From Desulfovibrio litoralis DSM 11393 (GTDB lineage: Bacteria; Desulfobacterota; Desulfovibrionia; Desulfovibrionales; Desulfovibrionaceae): a DNA stretch of 64,000 nucleotides. Numbering within the stretch: the first letter of the stretch is position 1; every line of letters begins with the position of its first letter. Location of the stretch: assembly GCF_900143255.1 (NCBI RefSeq), contig NZ_FRDI01000002.1:234851-298850 (forward strand), given 5' to 3'. Under the pieces are notes generated by a model. The model saw only the letters and a program-made list of their open reading frames with translations. It ran no database searches and was not told the DNA's origin. The position numbers were made by a program, and so were the translations under genes. Shown one piece after another: positions 42,750-51,897 of the stretch.

Positions 42750-43697
42750 ATGAACGACCAAGTTGTAAATAAAAAAATGTTGTATTTAGTCAGCCAGAAC
42801 AAAGAGCTGTGTGATATAGTCTCTGAACTTTGGGGACAAGATAATATGCTTGAGTTTCAAACTGCAGGCTCAGCTCTTGAATTCCTTTTGATTGACCCGC
42901 CTGAGATTCTTATTATTGACATTTCTCTGCCTGATATGTCTGGTCTAGAGTTGTTGCGTTTGGTGAAAGAAGAAAACGTATATCGTCAGCTTTCTACTCT
43001 TTTATATATAGAAGATTTTAACCAAACTAAAGACTTTGACTGGAGCAGTTTAGATGTTGATGATTTTATTTCTCCTCCTTTCAGTCTTGAAATGTTAAAA
43101 GCCAGAATAGAGCTTGGAATTCAACGCAGTTCAAGAACACTTGACGCAAGCCCCTTAACCCATTTACCCGGAAACACCTCTATTATTAATACAATTAAAG
43201 AGCGTATCCAACAAGGTGAAGATTTTGCCTTAGGATATTGCGATTTAGATTATTTTAAATCATACAATGATAAATATGGTTTTTCTCGTGGAGATGAGGT
43301 TTTAATGATGACCGCTCGCTTGGTGGTAACAACCGTACGCTCTTTTAAACTTAAAAATGCTTTTGTCGGGCATGTTGGCGGCGATGATTTTGTTTTTGTT
43401 ATGCCTTCTAAATATGCAGAGCTGGCTTGTGAACACATTATTGCTAGCTTTGATGCGATTATTCCGCAATTTTATGATGCAAAAGACAGGGAACAAAAAG
43501 GTATTACTTCTATAGATAGACAGGGAATCTTAAGAAAATTTCCATTTATGTCTATTTCTATTGCGGTTGTTGTTAACAAAGACTCTCGCTTGGAACATTA
43601 CGGTCAGGTTTCTCAGATAGCTTCTGCCTTAAAAAGTCAGGTTAAATCAATGCCGGGAAGTAGCTTTCTTATTGATCGCCGTCCTATTCTTATTTAA
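42750..43697 (+). CDS. Receiver-GGDEF protein (probable diguanylate cyclase)
   Basis: This 315-residue protein has an N-terminal receiver domain (about 10-125). Its phospho-acceptor Asp lies in LIIDISLPDMSG. The GGDEF domain follows (about 145-305), where the signature reads GGDDF and the metal site is DLDYFKSYND. The allosteric RxxD inhibition site is missing (LKNA at that position). It probably makes cyclic-di-GMP under control of a partner kinase. GTG 42735 is in frame, but its TGAG is too close, so ATG 42750 is used. A terminator follows. Confidence 0.85.
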   Translation: MNDQVVNKKMLYLVSQNKELCDIVSELWGQDNMLEFQTAGSALEFLLIDPPEILIIDISLPDMSGLELLRLVKEENVYRQLSTLLYIEDFNQTKDFDWSSLDVDDFISPPFSLEMLKARIELGIQRSSRTLDASPLTHLPGNTSIINTIKERIQQGEDFALGYCDLDYFKSYNDKYGFSRGDEVLMMTARLVVTTVRSFKLKNAFVGHVGGDDFVFVMPSKYAELACEHIIASFDAIIPQFYDAKDREQKGITSIDRQGILRKFPFMSISIAVVVNKDSRLEHYGQVSQIASALKSQVKSMPGSSFLIDRRPILI

Positions 43698-43715
43698 TCA
43701 TATTTTCTATAAAAC

Positions 43716-43760
43716 AAAAAACTGTCTTAAAATGCTGTTGCGTTTTAAGACAGTTTTTTT
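43716..43760. terminator. Bidirectional terminator between GGDEF gene and glpX
   Basis: ACTGTCTTAAAA pairs with TTTTAAGACAGT across a 10-base loop. The stem is flanked by an A run on the left and a T run on the right, so it works in both directions between convergent genes. Confidence 0.92.
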
Positions 43761-43778
43761 AGTTTGTGTGTTTTTTTA

Positions 43779-44780
43779 TTAATCGTAATCAACCGAACTA
43801 AATTTCATCAATTTATCCCAGTTATGGAAAGATTGAATATAACGTAACGAACCTGTTTTGGCACGAATGAGCATGGAGTGTGTAACAGCTCCGTTTCCGG
43901 TATAACGAACTCCATCCAAAAAGCTTCCGCCTGAGATGCCTGTTGCCGCAAAGAAGACTTCGTCGCCTTTAATGAGGTTATCAACAGTTAATATTTCTCT
44001 TAAATCAATACCGGCATTTAAAATTGCTTCTTTTTCAACATATGACTGAGGGTCGAGTCTTGCCAAAATTTGTCCGCCAACGCCTTTGATGGCACAAGCC
44101 GCCAAAACGCCTTCGGGTGTACCCCCTGTTCCCATCATTACATCAATTTCTGATCTGGAATCAACCGCCATTAAGGCACCGGTAATATCTCCGTCTCTGT
44201 GCAGTTGGATTCTGGCACCGGCTTGACGGATACTCTTGATCAGTTGTTCGTGGCGAGGTTTATCAAGCACAAAAACAACAAGGTCGTTTACATCTTTACC
44301 AAGGGCTTTGGCGATGTGTTTTAAGTTGTCCGCAACAGGGGCATCAATATCAACAACACTTTTTGCGGCATTTGGCACAACCAATTTTCTCATATAATGG
44401 CTTGGACCCGGGTTATACATAGTTCCGGCCGGCGAAGTTCCGACAACAGAGATAGAGTTTGGTCGTCCAAAGGCCAATAAATTAGTCCCTTCAACGGGGT
44501 CAACGGCAACGTCAACCTCAGATCCGTTTCCTGAACCGAGTTTTTCTCCGTTATATAACATGGGGGCATTATCTTTTTCGCCTTCGCCGATAATGACCGT
44601 TCCGGATAATTCCAAAGAGTTAAAACAAAGACGCATGGCATCAACAGCCGCTTTATCTCCGGCTTCTTTTTCGCCTTTTCCGAGCCAACGAGCCGATGCA
44701 AGGGCGGCCGCTTCGGTTACGCGCATTAAATCAAAAGCCAAGTTTTTGGCAGGAGCTTCTTTCATTTGAGTATTTTTCAC
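43779..44780 (-). CDS. glpX: Fructose-1,6-bisphosphatase class II
   Basis: GlpX hydrolyses fructose-1,6-bisphosphate in gluconeogenesis. The 333-residue protein has the metal/substrate motifs IIGEGEKDNAPMLYNGE and VDPVEGTNL, and GGTPEGVLAACAI of the class II family. Translation starts at a GTG six bases after a strong GGAGG. A terminator separates it from the convergent GGDEF gene. The alternative dual role with sedoheptulose bisphosphate cannot be excluded. Confidence 0.95.
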   Translation of the reverse strand: MKNTQMKEAPAKNLAFDLMRVTEAAALASARWLGKGEKEAGDKAAVDAMRLCFNSLELSGTVIIGEGEKDNAPMLYNGEKLGSGNGSEVDVAVDPVEGTNLLAFGRPNSISVVGTSPAGTMYNPGPSHYMRKLVVPNAAKSVVDIDAPVADNLKHIAKALGKDVNDLVVFVLDKPRHEQLIKSIRQAGARIQLHRDGDITGALMAVDSRSEIDVMMGTGGTPEGVLAACAIKGVGGQILARLDPQSYVEKEAILNAGIDLREILTVDNLIKGDEVFFAATGISGGSFLDGVRYTGNGAVTHSMLIRAKTGSLRYIQSFHNWDKLMKFSSVDYD

Positions 44781-44819
44781 GTTAAGCCTCCATTTTAGGC
44801 AATAATAATAAGTAAAATT

Positions 44820-45644
44820 TTATAACTCTACTTCTAAAATATAAATATAGCGTTCTATACCGTCTTTTTTAGGATAAGCCTTAAAAATGCGTTCAAGAGA
44901 ACCAGCTTTTTTCAAATCAAGCTTTACTACGCCACCTTTGCGTACGGCATGATACATAAAAGCGGAGTCTGGCTTTGTTCCTTCGGTTAATATTAGACCG
45001 ACATGATGATACTGTAAAGGTTTATCTGGCGTTTTACGGCTCATTGCCCAAAGGTAAATATAGCCGTTTTTCATGCGAGAAATTACATTATTCCATGCAG
45101 CTTTATCATGCAAAGAAAAACCTCGCCCATCAGGCAAGCTTATTCCGTCAAGTGTTTTAGGATCGGCATAGCGATTGTTGGGCAACATAACTTTAGCGGT
45201 TTTGCCGTCTGAGATATTCAACAAAAGGTCGAGACCAAAATCCCAGTCTTCTGCTCGAGTGGCTGTTTCGCTGTTGTCATTTTTACGATCAAATTTAGCC
45301 GTATCAATATTTAGATCAGGGCGAAAAATTTTGTTACTCGCCGCCAATACAAAACCGCTACAGTTTAACCCCGGGGTCTTCAAGGTTTTATTTTGGTCGG
45401 CAAACAAAGTATAACGCCCGTTTGTGTTAGCTTTGTCGCTAACCTTGCTAAAATCTAAAGCCCCGTCGTCTCTATAGGGAATACCAAGCAAGAATTTATT
45501 TATTGTTTCTATGGCTTGTATATTTTTAGTAGTATCAACAGCATAAACCTTGTTTATCAAGACAAAGTTTAGCATAAACAACAAGATAAAAATAAAAAAC
45601 TTGTAGTTTATAAGATGCTGATTATTTTTGTTTACGTTTGACAT
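44820..45644 (-). CDS. Secreted NlpC/P60-like cysteine peptidase family protein
   Basis: This 274-residue protein has an N-terminal signal or anchor (FFIFILLFMLNFVLI), then a domain starting GIPYRDDGAL. The nucleophile-type Cys is in GLNCSGFVLA and the His in QYHHVGLILT, the layout of NlpC/P60 enzymes that cut peptidoglycan peptides. The similarity is limited to these motifs, so the substrate is unknown. It lies between glyS and glpX on the minus strand, 39 bp before glpX. Confidence 0.65.
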   Translation of the reverse strand: MSNVNKNNQHLINYKFFIFILLFMLNFVLINKVYAVDTTKNIQAIETINKFLLGIPYRDDGALDFSKVSDKANTNGRYTLFADQNKTLKTPGLNCSGFVLAASNKIFRPDLNIDTAKFDRKNDNSETATRAEDWDFGLDLLLNISDGKTAKVMLPNNRYADPKTLDGISLPDGRGFSLHDKAAWNNVISRMKNGYIYLWAMSRKTPDKPLQYHHVGLILTEGTKPDSAFMYHAVRKGGVVKLDLKKAGSLERIFKAYPKKDGIERYIYILEVEL

Positions 45645-45670
45645 TGTTTTCTCGAATATTTTTTAACGTG

Positions 45671-47806
45671 TTAAATTTGCAAAGCGTTAAAATCGGCTAA
45701 ACGGCTAAGTAGTGAGACCAACGCAAACAACAGTTGCAACCTGTTATAGCGTATTTCCTTATCATCAGATATAACCATGACTTGATCAAAAAAAGTTTCT
45801 ACTTTGGGTTTTAACTCAAAGAGTAGAGCGAAAAGAGCGGAAAAGTTTTGTTCTTTCCATAACTTATCAAAACGTGGTGTAATATTTTCCAAAGCTGTTC
45901 CCAGATCTTTTTCGGCCTGTTCTGAAAAGAGCTTGGTATTATATTGACCGTCAAGTTTTAACGTTTTATCTTCTTGACCTTGTTTGCGAATAATATTGGC
46001 AGCCCGTTTAAATGTTAACACAGCTGTTGCAAAATCGGCGTTTTTGCTAAATTCACCCAAGGCGTGTAATCTTTTTTCGGTTAGAGCAATATTTTCATAA
46101 CCGGCGGCGAGGCTTGCTTCTACTAAAAGGGTTTCGTTTGCGACAAGACCGCTTAATGAGCTACAGAAATAATTTTTTAGACGCAAGGCAAAAAAGTCAT
46201 CTAATTTTGCCAAGGCTTCACTTTCACTTAACTTCCATTTACGTTCGCCATAAAGTTCAAAAGCTTTTTTAAATAAAAGGTTTGGAGTAAGGTCAAACGC
46301 ATATTCTTTAAAAATCCGTATAATCCCTAAAACGGCACGGCGTAAAGCGTAAGGGTCGGCCGTTCCTGTTGGAATCATGCCAAGTCCGAAACAACCCACC
46401 AGGGTATCTGCTTTATCGGCTAAAGACAAAATAGCTCCGCCAAGACTGCTTGGTACGGGCGAATCAACCCCGGCAGGTAAGTATTGTTCTTTTAAGGCTT
46501 GAGCCACGAGTTCGCTTTCATTGCGTTTGGTGGCATAGATTCCGCCCATAACTCCTTGAAGAGTATCAAATTCTTTAACCATTTCAGAGACTAAATCGGC
46601 TTTTGACAAGCGTCCGGCACGTTCGATTTCAGGAAGTTTAACGCCTTTTTGTTCAAGCCCAAGCTCTTTGGCGATAAAGACACAAAGTTTTTCAAGCCTG
46701 CGAGTTTTGTCGCCCATACTTCCGAGTGGTGCTAAGAATATAACATGATCAAGTTTATCAAGCCAAGTTTCCACAGGTGTTTTTAGATCGGTTTTCCAAA
46801 AGAATCTTGCATCTTCAAGTCTTGCACGTAACACTCTTTCCCAACCTTTACGCACTAAAGCTTCATCTTTTGAGCTGATATTGGCAACGGTTAAAAAGGC
46901 GGGTAGTAAGTTTCCGCAATTATCTTCGAGTCCAAAGCTTTTTTGATGGCTTTCCATACTTGTTAATAAAACTTCTCTGGGGACTTCTAAAAAAGAGGGG
47001 TCAAAAAAACCGATTATCGGAACAGGGTGTTCGACTAAACCACAAACTTCATTCAGCAAGCTTTCTTTCCAGATTATTTTTGCTCCGTTAAATTCAGTAA
47101 GATTTTTAGCCAATTCGTTAGCTTTATCTTTAATGATTTTTAAACGTTCTTCGGGAAACAAAACGACTTTTGCTTTTTCTTTCAATATATTTAGATATTC
47201 TGAGGCGTTGCGTAATTCAAAAGGACCGGCTCCGTGGATTCTGTGTCCAAAGGTTTGACGACCGGAAGAAACGCCGGCGATTTTAAATTCGACTAATTTA
47301 TCTTCATAAAGTGCGAGTATCCAACGTAAAGGGCGAGCAAAAGTAAAACCTTCGCTATCACCCCAGTGCATACTTTTGGGAAAAGATAAAGCTTGAATAA
47401 TAGAAAGGCAGATATTTGGAAGAAGTTCAAGGGTTTTTCCGCCACCCATTTGTTTTTTGACGGCGAGATATGTTCCTTTTTCGGTTTCTAAAAGAAAAGT
47501 ATCTTTAAATTCAACGCCCTGAGTTTTGGCAAAACCCAAACCGGCTTTGCTTGGTTCGCCGTTTTCCATAAAAGCAATTTTCTTTGGCGGACCGGAAACA
47601 AGCTCTTCAAACGATTTTGCCGTATCAGCCAAACCGTCAATCAAAACAGCAGCCCTACGAGGTGTAGCGGCAACATTTATTTCTTTAAAATCAACGCCTT
47701 GTTCTTTTAATGCTTTTTCAAAAGCTTCTTTTAAATCTTTTTGTATATTTGATAAAAAACGAGCAGGTAATTCTTCCGTTCCGATTTCAAGTATAAAGTG
47801 GGACAT
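45671..47806 (-). CDS. glyS: Glycyl-tRNA synthetase beta subunit
   Basis: This 711-residue subunit recognises tRNA-Gly in the alpha2beta2 bacterial enzyme. It starts with the family N-terminus (MSHFILEIGTEELPARFL), carries ATPRRAAVLIDGLA and RPLRWILALY, and has the HD-like middle domain and C-terminal anticodon-binding domain. Length is typical. It follows glyQ by 66 bp. Confidence 0.96.
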   Translation of the reverse strand: MSHFILEIGTEELPARFLSNIQKDLKEAFEKALKEQGVDFKEINVAATPRRAAVLIDGLADTAKSFEELVSGPPKKIAFMENGEPSKAGLGFAKTQGVEFKDTFLLETEKGTYLAVKKQMGGGKTLELLPNICLSIIQALSFPKSMHWGDSEGFTFARPLRWILALYEDKLVEFKIAGVSSGRQTFGHRIHGAGPFELRNASEYLNILKEKAKVVLFPEERLKIIKDKANELAKNLTEFNGAKIIWKESLLNEVCGLVEHPVPIIGFFDPSFLEVPREVLLTSMESHQKSFGLEDNCGNLLPAFLTVANISSKDEALVRKGWERVLRARLEDARFFWKTDLKTPVETWLDKLDHVIFLAPLGSMGDKTRRLEKLCVFIAKELGLEQKGVKLPEIERAGRLSKADLVSEMVKEFDTLQGVMGGIYATKRNESELVAQALKEQYLPAGVDSPVPSSLGGAILSLADKADTLVGCFGLGMIPTGTADPYALRRAVLGIIRIFKEYAFDLTPNLLFKKAFELYGERKWKLSESEALAKLDDFFALRLKNYFCSSLSGLVANETLLVEASLAAGYENIALTEKRLHALGEFSKNADFATAVLTFKRAANIIRKQGQEDKTLKLDGQYNTKLFSEQAEKDLGTALENITPRFDKLWKEQNFSALFALLFELKPKVETFFDQVMVISDDKEIRYNRLQLLFALVSLLSRLADFNALQI

Positions 47807-47872
47807 TTTATATCCTTTATTGACTAATTAATTCAAAATGTTCGTACAATTCTTTGCGTTTTTAGTTTAAAA

Positions 47873-48742
47873 TTATTTTTTTAAAAGAGGATAGCCCATT
47901 TCTTCTCTTTGAGTCGCATATAAATGGGCAACGGCTGAGGCGAGAGTTCGAACACGCCCAATATAACCGGTTCTTTCGGTAATGGAAATTGCCCCTCTGG
48001 CATCAAGCAGGTTAAAAGTATGGGAACATTTCATTGTATAATCATAAGCCGGCGTTAAAAGACCGAGTTGAACCAAACGTTTGGCTTCATGTTCAAATTC
48101 GTTAAAATGTCTTAACAATAAAACCGGGTCGCTTTCTTCAAAGTTAAAACGAGATTGTTCAACTTCGTTTCTGTGATAAATATCACCATATTTGACATGG
48201 TCATTCCATTGTAGTTCGTAAACAGACTCTTTTTCTTGAAGATACATACAAAGTCTTTCAAGCCCGTAAGTAATTTCAGCACTAGCCGGCTTTAAATCAA
48301 TTCCGCCGACTTGTTGAAAATAAGTAAATTGAGTAACTTCCATTCCGTTGAGCCAAACTTCCCAACCAAGCCCCCAAGCTCCGAGAGTAGGAGATTCCCA
48401 GTCGTCTTCAACAAAGCGAATATCATGTTTTGTTGGGTCAATACCTAATGTTTTAAGACTGTTAAGGTATAATTCCAAGACATTTTCAGGAGAAGGTTTT
48501 AAAATTACCTGAAATTGAAAATAATGTTGCAGGCGGTTTGGATTTTCTCCGTAGCGTCCGTCGGTTGGACGACGAGAAGGTTCAACATAAGCAACATTCC
48601 AAGGTTCAGGACCTATAACTCTTAAAAAAGTCGCAGGGTTAAAAGTTCCAGCTCCACACTCTACGTCATAAGGCTGTTGTATTGCACAACCTTGTTTACT
48701 CCAAAAACTTTGCAGTGTTAAAATCACGTCTTGAAAATTCAT
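47873..48742 (-). CDS. glyQ: Glycyl-tRNA synthetase alpha subunit
   Basis: This 289-residue catalytic subunit charges glycine. The sequence follows the family nearly throughout: [58 protein letters not shown] and the tRNA-contact region near [15 protein letters not shown]. It is upstream of glyS and 44 bp downstream of recO. Confidence 0.97.
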   Translation of the reverse strand: MNFQDVILTLQSFWSKQGCAIQQPYDVECGAGTFNPATFLRVIGPEPWNVAYVEPSRRPTDGRYGENPNRLQHYFQFQVILKPSPENVLELYLNSLKTLGIDPTKHDIRFVEDDWESPTLGAWGLGWEVWLNGMEVTQFTYFQQVGGIDLKPASAEITYGLERLCMYLQEKESVYELQWNDHVKYGDIYHRNEVEQSRFNFEESDPVLLLRHFNEFEHEAKRLVQLGLLTPAYDYTMKCSHTFNLLDARGAISITERTGYIGRVRTLASAVAHLYATQREEMGYPLLKK

Positions 48743-48786
48743 ATTAGCCTCAATATCGTTATATTTATAAAATAAAATTTTTCAAA

Positions 48787-49614
48787 TTAACAACGTATAA
48801 AACGCCCGTTATGCCAACGCAAACCCACATGATATTCAATAAAAGCATCTATTGAACGAGATAACTCTCTGCGTGTTAGCGAGTCAAACTGGAAATAGTG
48901 CCAGTCTGAGAGTGGAAGCGTTTTAATCAAATGTAAAAAGTGTAAACTTTGCGTGCTTAATCGTGATAAAGTTCCGCCAGAAACAGGAATTTTAGAAGCA
49001 CAAGCTTCACAAAAAACTTGCCCTTCGCTTGCTAATAAATAGCAGGACTCTTGTTTATAAGTTAAGTCATAAGCCAGATTGGACATATATTCCACATCGC
49101 ATTCTCTTTGAGTTTTGGCTTGTTTTTTTAATAGGCTTTGGCAATTTCCGCAACTCTCTAGGTTAATCGAATATCCATGGTCAAAAGCCAAGCGTAAACG
49201 AAAGAGCAGGGGGAAAAGTTCCGGCATTTGTTTTTCGTCTTCTGATAATAATAACAACTCGTTAAACAAAGTAAAAGAGTTTAAAGCACTATCAGACGAA
49301 ACGCCAAAGGCCTCCAAAAATTTTAAGGTGTTCATAACTATACCGAGGCGTTTAAAGTCTGAACGCAAGTTAAGCGGACCGGAACGCAAGACGGCTTCGT
49401 CTAGACAAAGATATTCACCTTTTTTTGATTGGCTTACGCTGATAGATAGTTTGTTTAAAATATCCAAACAGCCACAAAAACGTTTGCGACTTTTACTTCC
49501 GCCAAATGCAAACACGGTAAAAATTCCTCGAGTGGGAGACAAAAGGCGTAGCCAAAGGTCTGATTCTCTAAAACGTCCAAGACTTAAAACAACTGCCTCA
49601 TCGGAAAAATACAT
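48787..49614 (-). CDS. recO: DNA repair protein RecO
   Basis: RecO binds RecR and SSB and loads RecA on gaps. The 275-residue protein has the N-terminal OB fold (DEAVVLSLGRFRESDLWLRLL, followed by TVFAFGGSKSRKRF) and a helical domain. A zinc-site pattern (CGNC near 155 and FCEAC near 205) is typical of many RecO proteins. It is placed between a RodZ-like gene (21 bp) and glyQ. Confidence 0.9.
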   Translation of the reverse strand: MYFSDEAVVLSLGRFRESDLWLRLLSPTRGIFTVFAFGGSKSRKRFCGCLDILNKLSISVSQSKKGEYLCLDEAVLRSGPLNLRSDFKRLGIVMNTLKFLEAFGVSSDSALNSFTLFNELLLLSEDEKQMPELFPLLFRLRLAFDHGYSINLESCGNCQSLLKKQAKTQRECDVEYMSNLAYDLTYKQESCYLLASEGQVFCEACASKIPVSGGTLSRLSTQSLHFLHLIKTLPLSDWHYFQFDSLTRRELSRSIDAFIEYHVGLRWHNGRFIRC

Positions 49615-49635
49615 AGCTAACCTGAATAATGTTTT

Positions 49636-50484
49636 TTAGTTAGTTGCACTTGGTGGAAAGACCAAGGTTTTTTCTCCGCTACCGGCGATATAGTCAAAAG
49701 TAAAATCTTGATTATTATACTTTAATTTTATGACATTTGGGTTAGACATTTTTAAGGTCAAGTCGTCTTTAAACTCAAAAACTCGAGATTGATTTTTAGC
49801 CAAGTCTACTTTTTCTGTTTGAGCCTCGTCTATGGTTACTTCAAGTTTTGTACTGCGTCTTGTGCTAACTTCAAGTGTTTGAGTAATATTTTCAATCTGT
49901 TGAGTTGTTTCTGTGGAAACAGTTGGCGTGTTAGGCAGGCTCGGGGTTGTGTTTACGCTTGTTGTTTGTTCTTGAGTATTGTTGGCGTTAGGTGCTTGAG
50001 TTGTGCTGTTTTGTTGGGTTTGGTTTGTTTCATCTGTGGAGTTTGAGAAAAATGAATTATAGGTTTGTTTTATTCCGTCAAAAGAGCTATCTTTAAACTT
50101 TTCAAACAAAAACCATATTCCCAAACAAAGCAAAGAGAATACTAAAATCATAATTAATAAATTTAGTATCTTAAAACCGTTTCTTTCTCGGTTTGAGGTG
50201 GCTTTTATAATTGGACCGGGTTCCGGTTCTTCGTCTAACTCAGATGGGGGAAACGCTTTGTTCAACATTTCCGCCAATTCAACTTTGTCAAATCCCAATA
50301 TTTCGGCATAAGACTTCATGAACCCTCTGGCATATACGGGGTGGGGCAAATCAGATATATCACCTTCTTCCATAGCTTTTATCACTCTGGCAGAAAGTTT
50401 TATCTTATTAGCGGCTTCGTCTAAACTTAGACCTTTTTCATCTCTTTTTTGCCTTAAAATGGCACCCAATTCTTGTAAGTTCAT
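49636..50484 (-). CDS. rodZ: RodZ-like cell-shape protein
   Basis: The 282-residue protein begins with a helix-turn-helix of the RodZ/Xre type (LGAILRQKRDEKGLSLDEAA, IKAMEEGDISDLPHPVYARG). One membrane helix follows (about 108-128), then a Thr/Asn/Gln-rich periplasmic linker, then a DUF4115-type C-terminal beta domain (about 205-282). RodZ links MreB to the membrane. In this lineage such proteins sit upstream of recO/glyQ. AGAGGT is a good ribosome site. The linker is longer than usual. Confidence 0.85.
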   Translation of the reverse strand: MNLQELGAILRQKRDEKGLSLDEAANKIKLSARVIKAMEEGDISDLPHPVYARGFMKSYAEILGFDKVELAEMLNKAFPPSELDEEPEPGPIIKATSNRERNGFKILNLLIMILVFSLLCLGIWFLFEKFKDSSFDGIKQTYNSFFSNSTDETNQTQQNSTTQAPNANNTQEQTTSVNTTPSLPNTPTVSTETTQQIENITQTLEVSTRRSTKLEVTIDEAQTEKVDLAKNQSRVFEFKDDLTLKMSNPNVIKLKYNNQDFTFDYIAGSGEKTLVFPPSATN

Positions 50485-50540
50485 AAAGTTAACCTCTATG
50501 TTAAAGCGTAAATATATATGATTTGAAAATAGTTCAATTA

Positions 50541-51656
50541 TTAAAGCTTAATATCAATAATGGCTTTACTTTTTAATTGAGCCAAATATTCATCAAAGCG
50601 TGCATTTAACAAAGGAGTTCTAACTTCGTTATCGACTATGGGTTTGGCTTCTTCAAAGGTCATTTGCACTCCGGGGTTCATGGAGTTTAGTTTGACTATT
50701 GCTTTAAAGTTTCTGACATCAAAGATCTTGGAAATTTCGCCAACAGACATGGGTGCAATTATATCCTTCCAGTCTGTTGCCATTTCTTCCCAAGGAAGTT
50801 TTCCTAAAACCCCGCTTTTTTTAGGGTTTGGGCCAATTGAAAATTTGGCGACTGCATCTGCAAATTTTAATTTGCCTGATCTTATATCCGCCAATACTTT
50901 TTCGGCGTTTATATTTGGAGGAAACAGCAATAAAGAAACATCAACGACTTTTCCTTTAATATATTGATCTTTATTTTTTTCGTAATGTTCTTCAAGTTCT
51001 TTTTCGGTTACGCTAACTTTTCGGCTTATCATATAGCTGATTATGCGTTTAGTTAAGATATTATCGCGCATTTTATCTTTAATAAACGCCATGTTTTCGC
51101 CTTTTGCCTTAAGTTCTTTTTCAAACTGTTCTTCGGTCATTTGGCTACGCTTAATGAAACTTTTGAGTTCATTATCAATATCTTGAGGTGAAACGGTTAT
51201 TTTGAGGCGTTCCGCTTCTTGGCGTAAGAGAATATCGTTTATTTTATTATCAAGGCTACGACGCATAATTTCTTTAACAGCTCTGTCATAGCGTGGATCG
51301 GCGGGAGTAATTCTAAGTCTTGCAAGTTCAGAATTAGTTGCGGTTTGAATATCATAAAGAGAAATCATCTCGCCGTTAACAACTGCTCCGATTTTTGTTA
51401 CCAAAAACTTATCATCATTCAAACTTGTGTTAGTTGTTGCACCTTGGTTTTTTGTTGTAGTGCCTTGGTTTTTGGTTGTTGTGCCTTGTTTTTTTGTTGT
51501 TGCACCGGCAGTTTTTTTATTTGTTTTTTTCTTTGTATTTTGTTTTTTTGTGGTGGTTTCTGAGAGAGAGTCTTTAACAAACACACCTGAGGTAGAACAA
51601 ATAATACACGTTGCCAACATCAACACAAACATAAAAGATTTTTTTACTTTAAACAC
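50541..51656 (-). CDS. surA: SurA-like periplasmic peptidyl-prolyl isomerase
   Basis: SurA chaperones outer-membrane proteins. From the chosen GTG the protein is 371 residues: a signal peptide (FVLMLATCIICS), a Thr/Lys/Gln repeat region, a SurA N-terminal domain (IGAVVNGEMISLYDIQ, about 85-205), then a PpiC domain (DVSLLLFPPN, GVLGKLPWEEM). GAGAGGA lies six bases before this GTG. An ATG five codons earlier has no ribosome site and actually precedes the GAGAGGA, so it is rejected. It forms a cluster with a lipoprotein homologue upstream. Confidence 0.85.
   Translation of the reverse strand: MFKVKKSFMFVLMLATCIICSTSGVFVKDSLSETTTKKQNTKKKTNKKTAGATTKKQGTTTKNQGTTTKNQGATTNTSLNDDKFLVTKIGAVVNGEMISLYDIQTATNSELARLRITPADPRYDRAVKEIMRRSLDNKINDILLRQEAERLKITVSPQDIDNELKSFIKRSQMTEEQFEKELKAKGENMAFIKDKMRDNILTKRIISYMISRKVSVTEKELEEHYEKNKDQYIKGKVVDVSLLLFPPNINAEKVLADIRSGKLKFADAVAKFSIGPNPKKSGVLGKLPWEEMATDWKDIIAPMSVGEISKIFDVRNFKAIVKLNSMNPGVQMTFEEAKPIVDNEVRTPLLNARFDEYLAQLKSKAIIDIKL
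51432..51505 (-). repeat. 21-bp imperfect tandem repeat in surA-like gene
   Basis: Three to four copies of a 21-bp unit encode Thr-Thr-Thr-Lys-Asn/Lys-Gln-Gly just after the signal peptide. The unit length preserves the frame. It is a low-complexity linker of the same kind as those in cpoB and the ArnT-like gene. Confidence 0.75.
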
Positions 51657-51897
51657 GATAATTCCTCTCATTAAAGCTGTAAGATAAAAATTACTATTTT
51701 TTTTATTTAATTATATGATTTAATTTATTTAATAAATCAAGTTTCAACCTTTAATCAAGCTAAAGTCGCTGAAGAAAAAGCATATTTTCAATGAAACTAA
51801 CTAAACTTTTTTCAAATTTTATGCAATGCCTTAATCTAAGTTTAAAACTATTTTGTTAAAATATTAAAAATCATTTTTTTGATTTCAAATTAATAAC

